Shown: positions 8,752 to 15,628 of the stretch, piece after piece
Numbering within the stretch: the stretch's first letter is position 1
How the letters are laid out: every line of letters begins with the position of its first letter
Source: Halomarina rubra
GTDB taxonomy: Archaea > Halobacteriota > Halobacteria > Halobacteriales > Haloarculaceae
Assembly: GCF_023699475.1 (NCBI RefSeq)
Contig: NZ_JALXFV010000007.1
Span: 6,614-46,804, forward strand
Direction of reading: 5' to 3'
DNA length: 40,191 bases
Position numbers and translations under genes: made by a program
The notes under the pieces: model-generated
Told to the model about the DNA's origin: nothing
Databases searched by the model: none
What the model saw: the letters and a program-made list of their open reading frames with translations, nothing else

Positions 8752-9351
8752 TCACTCGGCGGCGAATGACTCCCGCAGACGCTCTGCCGTCGCTCGGTCA
8801 GCGACGCTGACGACGAACCGCCCGTCCCACTCGCCGGACTCCATCACCCTTGCCAGACTCTCGCCGAGCGTGGCGGTCGTGATGCGCTCGCCGTCGAAGT
8901 ACGTGCTGAGTTCGTACGCCGTCGGCTCTTCGAACGCGCCGAACGCTTCGAGTGAGTTCGTGAACGTGGTGGCTCCGCTGTCGGTGAGTGTGATGGGGAC
9001 GACGAACTTATTCGAGTTGGCGTCCCGCTCGATGTCGTCGACCGTATCGACCGCACTGCCAGTCACGAGGTCGCGTTCCTCGCCGTCGTGAGTGACCGTC
9101 ATCTGGAGTCGACTCCCCTTGGCCGTGTCGTTCATGTCGGTCATCGGCGTGTCGCCGCGCGCCGTTGCGGTCTGTGTCGTCGACGTTTCCGTGGTGGTCG
9201 TCCCGTCATCTCGGTCGGACGCCCCTGTGTTCGGGGCATCGGTCGCCATCTCGGTCTCGCTCGTCTCGTCACTCGGTGAGTCGCTCAAACAACCCGAACC
9301 GCCGACCGCGAAGAGGGCACCCACCGCGAGGACCTGTCGTCGTGAGGGCAT
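8752..9351 (-). CDS. Tat-exported lipoprotein with a SecD P1-head-like domain
   Basis: This 199-residue protein starts MPSRRQVLAVGALFAVGGSG followed by Cys21: a twin-arginine motif (SRRQVL), a short hydrophobic stretch and a haloarchaeal lipobox (GSGC). A Ser/Thr/Asp-rich linker (about 22-75, with TTTTETSTTQTATA) follows, a typical surface spacer and possible O-glycosylation region. The folded domain (about 80-199) contains FVVPITLTDSGATTFTNSL, a YFDGERI loop and GRFVVSVADRATAERLRESF, a pattern close to the P1 head domain of SecD (V-x-F-T-L-T-x-x-G-A-x-x-F ... LDG ... I-x-G-x-F-x-x-x-x-A). Free-standing P1-like lipoproteins could act outside the membrane in protein export, but this is inference. 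It is divergent from rdfA. Confidence 0.75.
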   Translation of the reverse strand: MPSRRQVLAVGALFAVGGSGCLSDSPSDETSETEMATDAPNTGASDRDDGTTTTETSTTQTATARGDTPMTDMNDTAKGSRLQMTVTHDGEERDLVTGSAVDTVDDIERDANSNKFVVPITLTDSGATTFTNSLEAFGAFEEPTAYELSTYFDGERITTATLGESLARVMESGEWDGRFVVSVADRATAERLRESFAAE

Positions 9352-9376
9352 TGACAGTTTTTCTCCCCAACAGCGG

Positions 9377-9386
9377 ATATGTTTTC
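9377..9386 (-). promoter_or_regulatory. TATA box of the Tat lipoprotein gene
   Basis: Read on the minus strand the sequence is AGAAAACATATCC, centred about 30 nt before the ATG at 9351. The spacing predicts transcription starting at or very near the start codon, a leaderless mRNA. Confidence 0.5.
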
Positions 9387-9504
9387 TGGTGAACTGGTTC
9401 GAGCCATCCCCGGAGCCGCCGAGGGTCGGCGCTCGGGACCGACCCCATCCGTGGGGCCGTCGTACGTCACGACCGACCGTGCCACACGAACGCGCGACCA
9501 GTTC

Positions 9505-9514
9505 GGCTAAAAAG
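9505..9514 (+). promoter_or_regulatory. TATA box of rdfA
   Basis: GGCTAAAAAGG is centred about 29 nt before the ATG at 9539, predicting a leaderless or nearly leaderless rdfA transcript. It supports the ATG at 9539 over upstream in-frame starts, since the frame is open back to 9092. Confidence 0.55.
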
Positions 9515-9538
9515 GTCGGGCCACTTCAGAGAGACGAG

Positions 9539-10177
9539 ATGACAGATACGGACCCCGGCCGAGGGAGTGGTGGCCGGTCCTCGAGCAAGGTCGCCCGGCT
9601 CATCGAGGCCTACGACCTCGGGTCGTCGTTCGGCGCGCACCTCGAAGCGCGCTGGACCGCCGAGGGCGACGACCGACTCAGTCTCCGCGACCTGGCCGAC
9701 CGCTTCAACCGCGAACTCCTCCGCTCGGCGCTGGAAGACGCCGGGGAGTCCCCCATCGACGGCGAGGTCGAGAACCTCTATCGCCTCCTGACCGACGACG
9801 AGGTCTCCAGCGGCGTCCAGACGGAAGCCAGCGCCCGACTGGAACGAACGGGTGTGGACGTCGACCAACTCGAACGGGACTTCGTCACCTACCAGGCCAT
9901 CCGGTCGTATCTCACGAAGTACCGCGACGCCGAGTACTCGGAGCCGAGCGACGAGGACCGCCCCGAGAAGGTCCGCCAGACCGTCCAGCGTCTCCAGTCG
10001 CGAACGCAGTCGGTGACCGAGCGGAGTCTCGGCCAGTTGCGCGAGGCCGACCACCTGACGCTCGGTGAGTTCCGACTGTTCGTCGACGTGGACGTCCTCT
10101 GTGAGGACTGTGGCGCACAGTACGGTGTCGCGGAACTGCTCGAACGCGGCGGCTGTGACTGCGACGCCGACACGTGA
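9539..10177 (+). CDS. rdfA: Rod-determining factor RdfA
   Basis: This 212-residue cytoplasmic protein fits the haloarchaeal RdfA family, named for a role in forming rod-shaped rather than disk-shaped cells in Haloferax volcanii. Recognisable stretches are SSKVARLIEAYDLG, LSLRDLADRFNRELLRSAL, GEVENLYRLLTDDEVSSGV, a helical region (RQTVQRLQSRTQSVTERSL) and a C-terminal metal knuckle, VLCEDCGAQYG then GGCDCDAD. The four cysteines probably bind zinc. The length is normal for the family. The start was fixed by the TATA box at 9505-9514 and by the family N-terminus; the longer open frame upstream overlaps the divergent lipoprotein. The next gene is an SMC-related ATPase, a neighbourhood I remember as typical of rdfA. 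The molecular activity is not known from sequence. Confidence 0.88.
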   Translation: MTDTDPGRGSGGRSSSKVARLIEAYDLGSSFGAHLEARWTAEGDDRLSLRDLADRFNRELLRSALEDAGESPIDGEVENLYRLLTDDEVSSGVQTEASARLERTGVDVDQLERDFVTYQAIRSYLTKYRDAEYSEPSDEDRPEKVRQTVQRLQSRTQSVTERSLGQLREADHLTLGEFRLFVDVDVLCEDCGAQYGVAELLERGGCDCDADT

Positions 10178-10282
10178 CGGTCAGTGGGGGCCACCGGCGG
10201 ACGCCGGACGGCGGTCGGCGGTGACAGTCGTCTCCGCGCGTACGAGGATGGCTCCTCACGAGTGGTCGGTCGGGCAACAGTA

Positions 10283-10290
10283 CCCTTTTC
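10283..10290 (+). promoter_or_regulatory. Likely promoter of the SMC-related gene
   Basis: CCCTTTTC lies about 28 nt before the ATG at 10315, in a 137-nt gap after rdfA. It is a weak TATA match, but the position would give a leaderless mRNA. Confidence 0.35.
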
Positions 10291-10314
10291 GTCGGCAACC
10301 CTGTTGACCGTACT

Positions 10315-12261
10315 ATGGAATCGAAGAACACGACGGGTGCCATCGCGTCGTTTCACGCCCGGAACATCGGTGGCATCGTCGAGACGACGGTGGACGTCCC
10401 ACCGGGAGTGACGATTCTCACGGGGCGCAACGCGACGAACCGGACCTCGTTCATGCAGGCGGTGATGGCGGCCGTCGGAAGCGACGATGTCTCGGTGCGG
10501 GGCGACGCCACGGAGGGAACCGTCGAACTCGAGTTCGGCGGCGAGACGTACACACGGACGCTCTCTCGTGACGGCGGAACCGTCACGAGTACGGGTGACC
10601 CGTACCTCGAGGACCCGACCCTCGCCGACCTGTTCGCGTTCTTGCTAGAGTCGAACGAGGCTCGCCAAGCCGTCGCGCGCGCGGACGACCTCCGAGCGCT
10701 CATCATGCGGCCCGTCGACGTCGACGCCATCCACGAGGAGATTCACAACCTGGAGACCGAACGCGACCGAATCGACGACGAACTGGCGGCTATCGCCGAG
10801 CAGAAGACCGAACTCCCCGACCTCGAGGCCCGTCGTGCGGACCTCGAATCCGAGATCGAGGGGAAGCGTGCCGAACTCGTGCGGAAGGAGTCGGAGATAG
10901 ACGAGTTCAACGCGACCGTCGACGAGAGTCGGAGCGAGCAGGCGGAACTCGACGACCGTCTGGAGGCGCTCCGAGACGCTCGTTCGGAACTCGAACGGCT
11001 CCGTTCGGACATCGACGTCCAACAGGAGAGCATCGAGTCGCTCCGAAGCGAACGCCACGACCTCGAAGCCGACCTCGAAGCGCTTCCCGAACCGGACGAC
11101 GACGGTCGCTCGCTCTCCGCGGAACTCGACCGACTCCGGGACCGGAAGAGCACACTGGAGCGAGACCTCGGAGAGCTTCAGGACCTCATCCAGTTCAACG
11201 AGGGGATGGTCGACGACGACGAGAGCGGAGCGGCCGAGAATCTGCTGACAGACAGCGAGCCGAGTTCGGAGTCGGTGACCGACCAACTCGTCGACGATAC
11301 CGTCGTCTGCTGGACCTGCGGCTCCGAGGTCGAACCGGAGCGAATCGAAGCGACGCTCGACCGACTCCGCGACCTTCGGCGTGAACGTCTCGAAGCGGTC
11401 CGCGCTATCGAGTCGGACCTCAAGGAACTGGAGAGCGAGCGCCGGGAACGAGGAGCGCGCCGAGAGCGCCGTGAGTCCCTCTCCGACAGACTCGACAGAA
11501 CCGAGGCCGAACTTGAGGAGCGACGCGACCGTCTCGACGCGCTCAGAGCCGACCGTGAAGAGCGCAGCGAGGACGTCTCCGCGCTCGAAGCCGAGGTCGA
11601 AGCGCTCGAGACGGACGACTTCGGCGACGTGCTCGAACTGCACAAGGCCGCGAACACGCTGGAGTTCGAAATCGGCCAGCGCGAGTCGACACTCGCGGAG
11701 GTCACCGAACGCATCGCGTCTATCGAGGACCGCATCGCCGACGAGCGCGACCTCAAAGCGGAACGCGAGGAGGTCACCACGCAGTTGACCGACCTTCGAA
11801 CACGCATCGACCGCATCGAGCAGGAGGCGGTCGACGAGTTCAACACGCACATGGACTCGGTCCTCGAGATGCTCGGGTACGACAACCTCGAACGCATCTG
11901 GATCGACCGTGTCGAACGGGAGGTCAGAGAGGGCCGACGGAAGGTCTCGAAGACGTTCTTCGAACTCCACGTCGTCCGGTCGACCCGGTCCGGGGCGAGC
12001 TACGAGGACACCATCGACCACCTGAGCGAGTCCGAGCGCGAGGTCACCGGCCTCGTCTTCGCGCTCGCGGGCTACCTGGTCCACGACGTCCACGAGGTCG
12101 TCCCGTTCGTGTTGCTCGACTCCCTGGAAGCTATCGACTCCGAGCGCATCGCCAACCTCGTCACGTACATGGCCGAGTACGCCGAGTACCTCATCGTCGC
12201 GCTCCTCCCCGAGGACGCGCAGGCGTTGGACGACGATTACACACGCATCACCGACATCTGA
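10315..12261 (+). CDS. Archaea-specific SMC-related ATPase
   Basis: A 648-residue protein with the SMC/Rad50 plan. The N-terminal ATPase half has a P-loop-like GRNATNRTS at residues 37-45, where the GK of a Walker A motif is replaced by NR. Two long coiled coils (about 135-320 and 345-510, very rich in Glu, Arg and Leu) flank a zinc-hook-like CWTC at 332-335. The C-terminal ATPase half has a signature-like LSESEREVTGLVFALAGYL and Walker B PFVLLDSLEAID with Asp602. The hook suggests dimerisation or long-range bridging of DNA, as in Rad50. From memory, related haloarchaeal proteins share the unusual P-loop, so weak or altered nucleotide use may be a family trait. It follows rdfA on the same strand with its own weak promoter; roles in chromosome organisation or shape control are inferred. 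Confidence 0.87.
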   Translation: MESKNTTGAIASFHARNIGGIVETTVDVPPGVTILTGRNATNRTSFMQAVMAAVGSDDVSVRGDATEGTVELEFGGETYTRTLSRDGGTVTSTGDPYLEDPTLADLFAFLLESNEARQAVARADDLRALIMRPVDVDAIHEEIHNLETERDRIDDELAAIAEQKTELPDLEARRADLESEIEGKRAELVRKESEIDEFNATVDESRSEQAELDDRLEALRDARSELERLRSDIDVQQESIESLRSERHDLEADLEALPEPDDDGRSLSAELDRLRDRKSTLERDLGELQDLIQFNEGMVDDDESGAAENLLTDSEPSSESVTDQLVDDTVVCWTCGSEVEPERIEATLDRLRDLRRERLEAVRAIESDLKELESERRERGARRERRESLSDRLDRTEAELEERRDRLDALRADREERSEDVSALEAEVEALETDDFGDVLELHKAANTLEFEIGQRESTLAEVTERIASIEDRIADERDLKAEREEVTTQLTDLRTRIDRIEQEAVDEFNTHMDSVLEMLGYDNLERIWIDRVEREVREGRRKVSKTFFELHVVRSTRSGASYEDTIDHLSESEREVTGLVFALAGYLVHDVHEVVPFVLLDSLEAIDSERIANLVTYMAEYAEYLIVALLPEDAQALDDDYTRITDI

Positions 12262-12563
12262 ACGCTCCTACGGCCGCTCGACTTGGAGTGCTATCGTCGA
12301 ACGTCCGTCGCCGAGAGGCTCAGAGTCGCGTCGACGACCACGAGCGTCCTTCGGCCCCTGCTCTGGGACACGGCGTGGTGTAGAGAACTGTCTTTTCGAG
12401 CCAGTACTACGAAGTGTCACTTCAAGGTTGCTACGGGGGCTCGACGTGACCGACAGTCGGGGACCGACTGCTGGTAGAGAGCGCCGACCAACCGGCGTCG
12501 GTCTCGACTCGGTCCGTCCGCGGGGAGACCCTGGCTCTCACTGCTTTCCGACGAGTGGTGGAC
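12262..12563. other. Intergenic region with one palindrome
   Basis: This 302-bp gap lies between the SMC-related gene and the convergent SDR gene. Short open frames have Arg/Ser-rich translations and no family look. The only structured element is the perfect palindrome GAAGTGTCACTTC at 12411-12423. No tRNA or terminator is evident. Confidence 0.5.
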
Positions 12564-13295
12564 TCAGAGGTAGAGGCCGCCGTCGACGAACAGCAACTGC
12601 CCCTGGACCATCTCGGCCTCTGGAGACGCTATCCAGTGCACCGCTTCGGTGACGTCGTCGAACGCCAGTCCGCGACCGCTCGGGTTCGCCTCCGCGGCGG
12701 CGGCGAGGCGCTCCTCTGCGTCGTCGAGCACCGAATGAATCGCTTCCGTGTCGAGCGGTCCCGCGGCGACGGTGTTCGCCCGGATGCCGTGGGGGGCGAG
12801 CTCCTTGGCCAGATACCGAATCAGACACTCGCCGAACGCCTTCGAGGTGCCCAGTGCGGCGTAGGCGGGGACGACGGTGTCGCTGCCACGACTCGACATG
12901 AAGAAGATGGTGCTCCCCTCGCCGAGCAGGGGGAACGCCGCCTGTGCGACGTACAACAGTCCGATGCCGTTGAGTGTCACCGCCTCGGTGAACCGTTCGG
13001 GGTCGACCTCCATGACGGGCGAGGACAGCGGGTCGACCGCACAGTGGACGACCTGGTCGAGGTGGTCGGTCTCCGCTGCGACCTCGTCGACGACGGCCTG
13101 CGCGCCCTCGGGCGAGGAGACGTCCCCCTTGACGAGGTACGCGCTCCCGCCGGCCGACTCCACTGCGTCAGCGGCTTCGTTCGCCGCGTCGTCGTCGCTG
13201 TGGTAGTTGATGAACACGTCGTCGCCGTCTTCGGCGAACCGTTCGCCGATGGCGCGACCGATGCCTTTCGACCCGCCCGTGAGGAGGATCGCCAT
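12564..13295 (-). CDS. SDR oxidoreductase of the FabL enoyl-reductase type
   Basis: A 243-residue short-chain dehydrogenase/reductase. The nucleotide-binding turn is TGGSKGIG (6-13). The active-site residues are Tyr145 and Lys152 in YAALGTSK, spaced Y-x6-K as in enoyl-ACP reductases (FabI/FabL), not Y-x3-K as in classical SDRs. SSRGSD before it and the C-terminal GRGLAFDDV ... QGQLLFVDGG also resemble Bacillus FabL. Archaea generally lack ACP-dependent fatty acid synthesis, so the substrate may be an enoyl-CoA or another enone; this is inference. It is the second gene of an operon: its ATG shares one base with the TGA of the EthD-family gene upstream. A plain ketone/alcohol SDR role cannot be excluded. 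Confidence 0.85.
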   Translation of the reverse strand: MAILLTGGSKGIGRAIGERFAEDGDDVFINYHSDDDAANEAADAVESAGGSAYLVKGDVSSPEGAQAVVDEVAAETDHLDQVVHCAVDPLSSPVMEVDPERFTEAVTLNGIGLLYVAQAAFPLLGEGSTIFFMSSRGSDTVVPAYAALGTSKAFGECLIRYLAKELAPHGIRANTVAAGPLDTEAIHSVLDDAEERLAAAAEANPSGRGLAFDDVTEAVHWIASPEAEMVQGQLLFVDGGLYL

Positions 13296-13630
13296 CAGCT
13301 GTCACCCTCGGTGACCTGCTTCTCTCCGATGGCCACCTCGAGGGAGACGCCGAACTCCTCGATGAGTTCGCCGGCATCCTCACGGACCTTCGTCCACTCC
13401 TCGGACTCCTCGGCCTCGTGGAGCTCCTCCAGCGAGTCGAACTCCATCTCCGCGACGCGGTAGTACGCCGGGTCGCCACCCTCCAACCCCTCGGTCGCAC
13501 GGGTCGTCACCAGCTTGTTCAGGTTCGGGACCGACGCGGCGAGCGGCGCGTGGGTCTCGGTGTAGTGCTGTTCGAACGCATCGACGTCGTCGTCACTCGG
13601 TGCCGTCCACAGTGCGTACAGTGTGTACAT
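13295..13630 (-). CDS. EthD-family protein
   Basis: This 111-residue protein has the ferredoxin-like alpha/beta pattern of the EthD/dimeric alpha-beta barrel family: MYTLYALWTAPSDDDVDAF, then FEQHYTETHAPLAASVP, and YYRVAEMEFDSLEEL. Members are small cytoplasmic dimers; some are linked to monooxygenase or ether/aromatic degradation pathways, but the reaction is mostly unknown. I chose the ATG at 13628-13630 because it begins the conserved first strand and lies about 32 nt after a TATA box; the frame is open 36 codons further upstream. Its TGA overlaps the ATG of the SDR gene by one base, so the two are translationally coupled. Confidence 0.8.
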   Translation of the reverse strand: MYTLYALWTAPSDDDVDAFEQHYTETHAPLAASVPNLNKLVTTRATEGLEGGDPAYYRVAEMEFDSLEELHEAEESEEWTKVREDAGELIEEFGVSLEVAIGEKQVTEGDS

Positions 13631-13658
13631 GTGACGGATTACCAAATAGAGTCTCGAA

Positions 13659-13666
13659 TGATAACT
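13659..13666 (-). promoter_or_regulatory. TATA box of the EthD-SDR operon
   Basis: On the minus strand this is AGTTATCA, about 32 nt before the ATG at 13630, consistent with a leaderless mRNA. Confidence 0.45.
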
Positions 13667-13682
13667 GTTTCCCAAAATTGTT

Positions 13683-13694
13683 CGGTTCGAACCG
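13683..13694. repeat. 12-bp palindrome CGGTTCGAACCG upstream of the EthD-SDR promoter
   Basis: A perfect palindrome lying about 16 bp upstream of the TATA box at 13659-13666, where an activator or the BRE/TFB region would be. It may be an operator; no direct evidence. Confidence 0.35.
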
Positions 13695-13835
13695 ATTCGG
13701 CGCGTACGAATTTGCCTCTGGGTGCCCACCGGCATCACTGCAGTCGCGATGTGCCCTCCGATGACGTCGGTGCCTTACGCCGACGTCGCCCGATAGTCGT
13801 TCGACGAGTCGACCTTCTCGACCGGTCGGGGTCGG

Positions 13836-14249
13836 TCACTGGCGGGGTTCGAACACCCCCACGAGGTCGCCGTCGTACTCGTAGCTGTCGGCGAGTTCGA
13901 CGGTGTCGTCGATGTCGACACGTTGGCCATCGGCGATACGGCCGAGCATCCGCGCATCGCCGAGGTCGACGAGCGCGATCTGGTAGCCGCTCCCCTGTGC
14001 CCCGGGTGCGACCTCGATGGTCGACTTCGTGTAGACCGTCCCCGTCGTCGGGAGCGAGACCGTCGCGACGTCCCGACTCCCACACCGCACACAGGCGGCC
14101 TTGGGCGTCGCGGTCACGTAGCCACACTCGCCACAGCGCAACCCGAGCGGTTCGCCCGCTTCGAGCGCCGCCGCCCACCGGTCGTGTGTGAGGCGGTCGT
14201 CCACGTTCTCTTCGGTGGCGTCCGACCTAGCGCCGGTATCGTTGCTCAT
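13836..14249 (-). CDS. Zn-ribbon/OB-fold (DUF35) partner of thiolase
   Basis: This 137-residue protein has the rubredoxin-like zinc ribbon (LRCGECGYVTATPKAACVRCG, i.e. CGEC ... CVRC around residues 40-62) followed by an OB-fold (TTGTVYTKSTIEVAPGAQG, YQIALVDLGDARMLGRI and so on). Such DUF35 proteins pair with SCP2-type thiolases; in haloarchaeal beta-ketothiolases (BktB, PhaA of Haloferax mediterranei) this is the small beta subunit needed for activity. Its ATG overlaps the TGA of the thiolase gene (ATGA), so equimolar synthesis is likely. The N-terminal 25 residues are acidic and probably disordered. A role in acyl-CoA thiolysis with the preceding gene is well supported by family and context. 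Confidence 0.88.
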   Translation of the reverse strand: MSNDTGARSDATEENVDDRLTHDRWAAALEAGEPLGLRCGECGYVTATPKAACVRCGSRDVATVSLPTTGTVYTKSTIEVAPGAQGSGYQIALVDLGDARMLGRIADGQRVDIDDTVELADSYEYDGDLVGVFEPRQ

Positions 14250-15421
14250 GGGCGAGCCTCCAGTGCGGTGACGACCGCCGTCGCGGTCATGCCGCCGACG
14301 TTGTGCGCCAGTGCCCGCTTTGCCTCCCCGACCTGGCGGTCGCCCGACTCGCCGCGCAACTGTTCGGTCAACTCGACGATCTGGGCCGTCCCGGTTGCGC
14401 CGATGGGGTGGCCCTTCGCCTTCAACCCGCCCGAGGGGTTGACCGGGATGTCCCCGGAGATTCGTGTGCGGCCCTGGACGGTCGCCGGCCCGGCCCGACC
14501 GTCCTCGACCAGTCCGAGCGCTTCGAGCGCCAGAATCTCGGCGCCGGTGAAGCAGTCGTGGACCTCCGTGACGTCGACTTCGTCCGGGCCGAAGCCGGCC
14601 TGGTCGAACGTGTCCGCGGCCGCTCGGCGGACCATCGCCGTCGACGGCGGGTTCGGCTGGTCGGCGACCGGCGAGGCGTTCGCCTGGTGGGAGATGCCGG
14701 CGATGTCGACGGGGTCGACGCCGTAGCTCTCGGCCGCGTCCTCGCTCACGACGACGACCGCGGACGCACCGTCGGAGAACGGACAGCAGTCGAGCAGCCG
14801 GAACGGCGAGGCGATGACGGGGCTGTCGAGGACCTCCTCGACGGTCGTCTCGTCGCCGAACTGGGCACGGCTGTTCATCGAGCCGTGGTAGTGGTTCTTG
14901 ACGGCGACCTCGGCGAGCTGCTCCTCGGTCGTGCCGTACTCGTGCATGTGTCGCTGGGTGTGGAGCGCGAAGACGCTCGCCGTCGTCATCCCCGGCGCTT
15001 GCTCGTACTGTCTGTGCGCGCCGCTGCCGAAGATACGCGTCATCTCCGAGGTCTCGATGCCGGTGCCCGCGGGCGTACATCGTTCCGCACCGCCGACGAG
15101 GACGACGTCGTGCTCGCCGGTCTCGACTGCACGGACGGCGTGTTTCAGGGCCAGCGACCCGGTCGCACAGGCGTCCTCGTAGCGCTGGACGGACGTCCCC
15201 GGGGGAAGCCCGACGTGCGAGGCGACCTGCGGTGCGAGGTGCGTCTCGTTGAGAATCGCCCCGCCGAGGACGTTGCCGAAGTAGAACGCGTCCACCTCGG
15301 CGTTCGAGACGCCCGCCTCCTCCAACGCTGGGAGCGCGGCGTCGGCGAACAGCTCGGCGATTGGCTTCGTGTAGACACCGAAGTCGGTCATGCCAATGCC
15401 TACGACCGATGCTCTTGCCAT
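14246..15421 (-). CDS. Thiolase (acetyl-CoA C-acyltransferase, SCP2-type large subunit)
   Basis: A 391-residue thiolase that cleaves 3-ketoacyl-CoA with CoA, or runs the reverse condensation. The nucleophile is Cys85 in YEDACATGSLAL; the second motif is HDCFTGAE and the third GLKAKGHPIGATGTAQ with the catalytic His. The C-terminal NVGGMTATAVV is also typical. Length and motifs place it with SCP2/SCPx-type thiolases, which need a DUF35 partner; that gene follows with an ATGA overlap. The ATG at 15421 begins the conserved MARASVVGIGMTDFG and lies about 28 nt after a TATA box. It is divergent from an acyl-CoA synthetase gene, so the pair likely shares a control region. Whether it acts in degradation or biosynthesis is not decidable here. 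Confidence 0.93.
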   Translation of the reverse strand: MARASVVGIGMTDFGVYTKPIAELFADAALPALEEAGVSNAEVDAFYFGNVLGGAILNETHLAPQVASHVGLPPGTSVQRYEDACATGSLALKHAVRAVETGEHDVVLVGGAERCTPAGTGIETSEMTRIFGSGAHRQYEQAPGMTTASVFALHTQRHMHEYGTTEEQLAEVAVKNHYHGSMNSRAQFGDETTVEEVLDSPVIASPFRLLDCCPFSDGASAVVVVSEDAAESYGVDPVDIAGISHQANASPVADQPNPPSTAMVRRAAADTFDQAGFGPDEVDVTEVHDCFTGAEILALEALGLVEDGRAGPATVQGRTRISGDIPVNPSGGLKAKGHPIGATGTAQIVELTEQLRGESGDRQVGEAKRALAHNVGGMTATAVVTALEARP

Positions 15422-15442
15422 ATCCTAGCACATTGCAGGTGC

Positions 15443-15454
15443 GTACAAGTAACT
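15443..15454 (-). promoter_or_regulatory. TATA box of the thiolase operon
   Basis: Minus-strand AGTTACTTGTAC, centred about 28 nt before the ATG at 15421, predicting a leaderless mRNA. An inverted repeat CCCGG-acaga-CCGGG lies just upstream at about 15457-15471. Confidence 0.5.
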
Positions 15455-15581
15455 TCCGCCCGGACAGACCGGGCCGACGACACCTGCGAGAACGCCGGGA
15501 GTTCCACTTCGGGTCTGCACTGCTGCCTCGAACGGTATCGAGTGAGCGCGGTGGACCGCTTCCCAGTGCGAAGCACCGGCA

Positions 15582-15591
15582 CAATTAATTG
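15582..15591 (+). promoter_or_regulatory. TATA-containing palindrome of the acyl-CoA synthetase gene
   Basis: CAATTAATTG is a perfect 10-bp palindrome and the only AT-rich element in the divergent gap. It lies about 43 nt before the ATG at 15629, giving a leader of about 15 nt. Confidence 0.5.
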
Positions 15592-15628
15592 GGTAGGTGG
15601 TAACACTCGCCTGAGGATCAAGAGACCG

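Noticed and set aside
10645-12093. 482-codon open frame on the minus strand
   Set aside because: It mirrors the coiled-coil codons of the SMC-related gene and has no recognisable domain.
12411-12423. Palindrome GAAGTGTCACTTC as an operator
   Set aside because: It is not near any promoter I can identify and lies between two converging genes, so no role can be supported.
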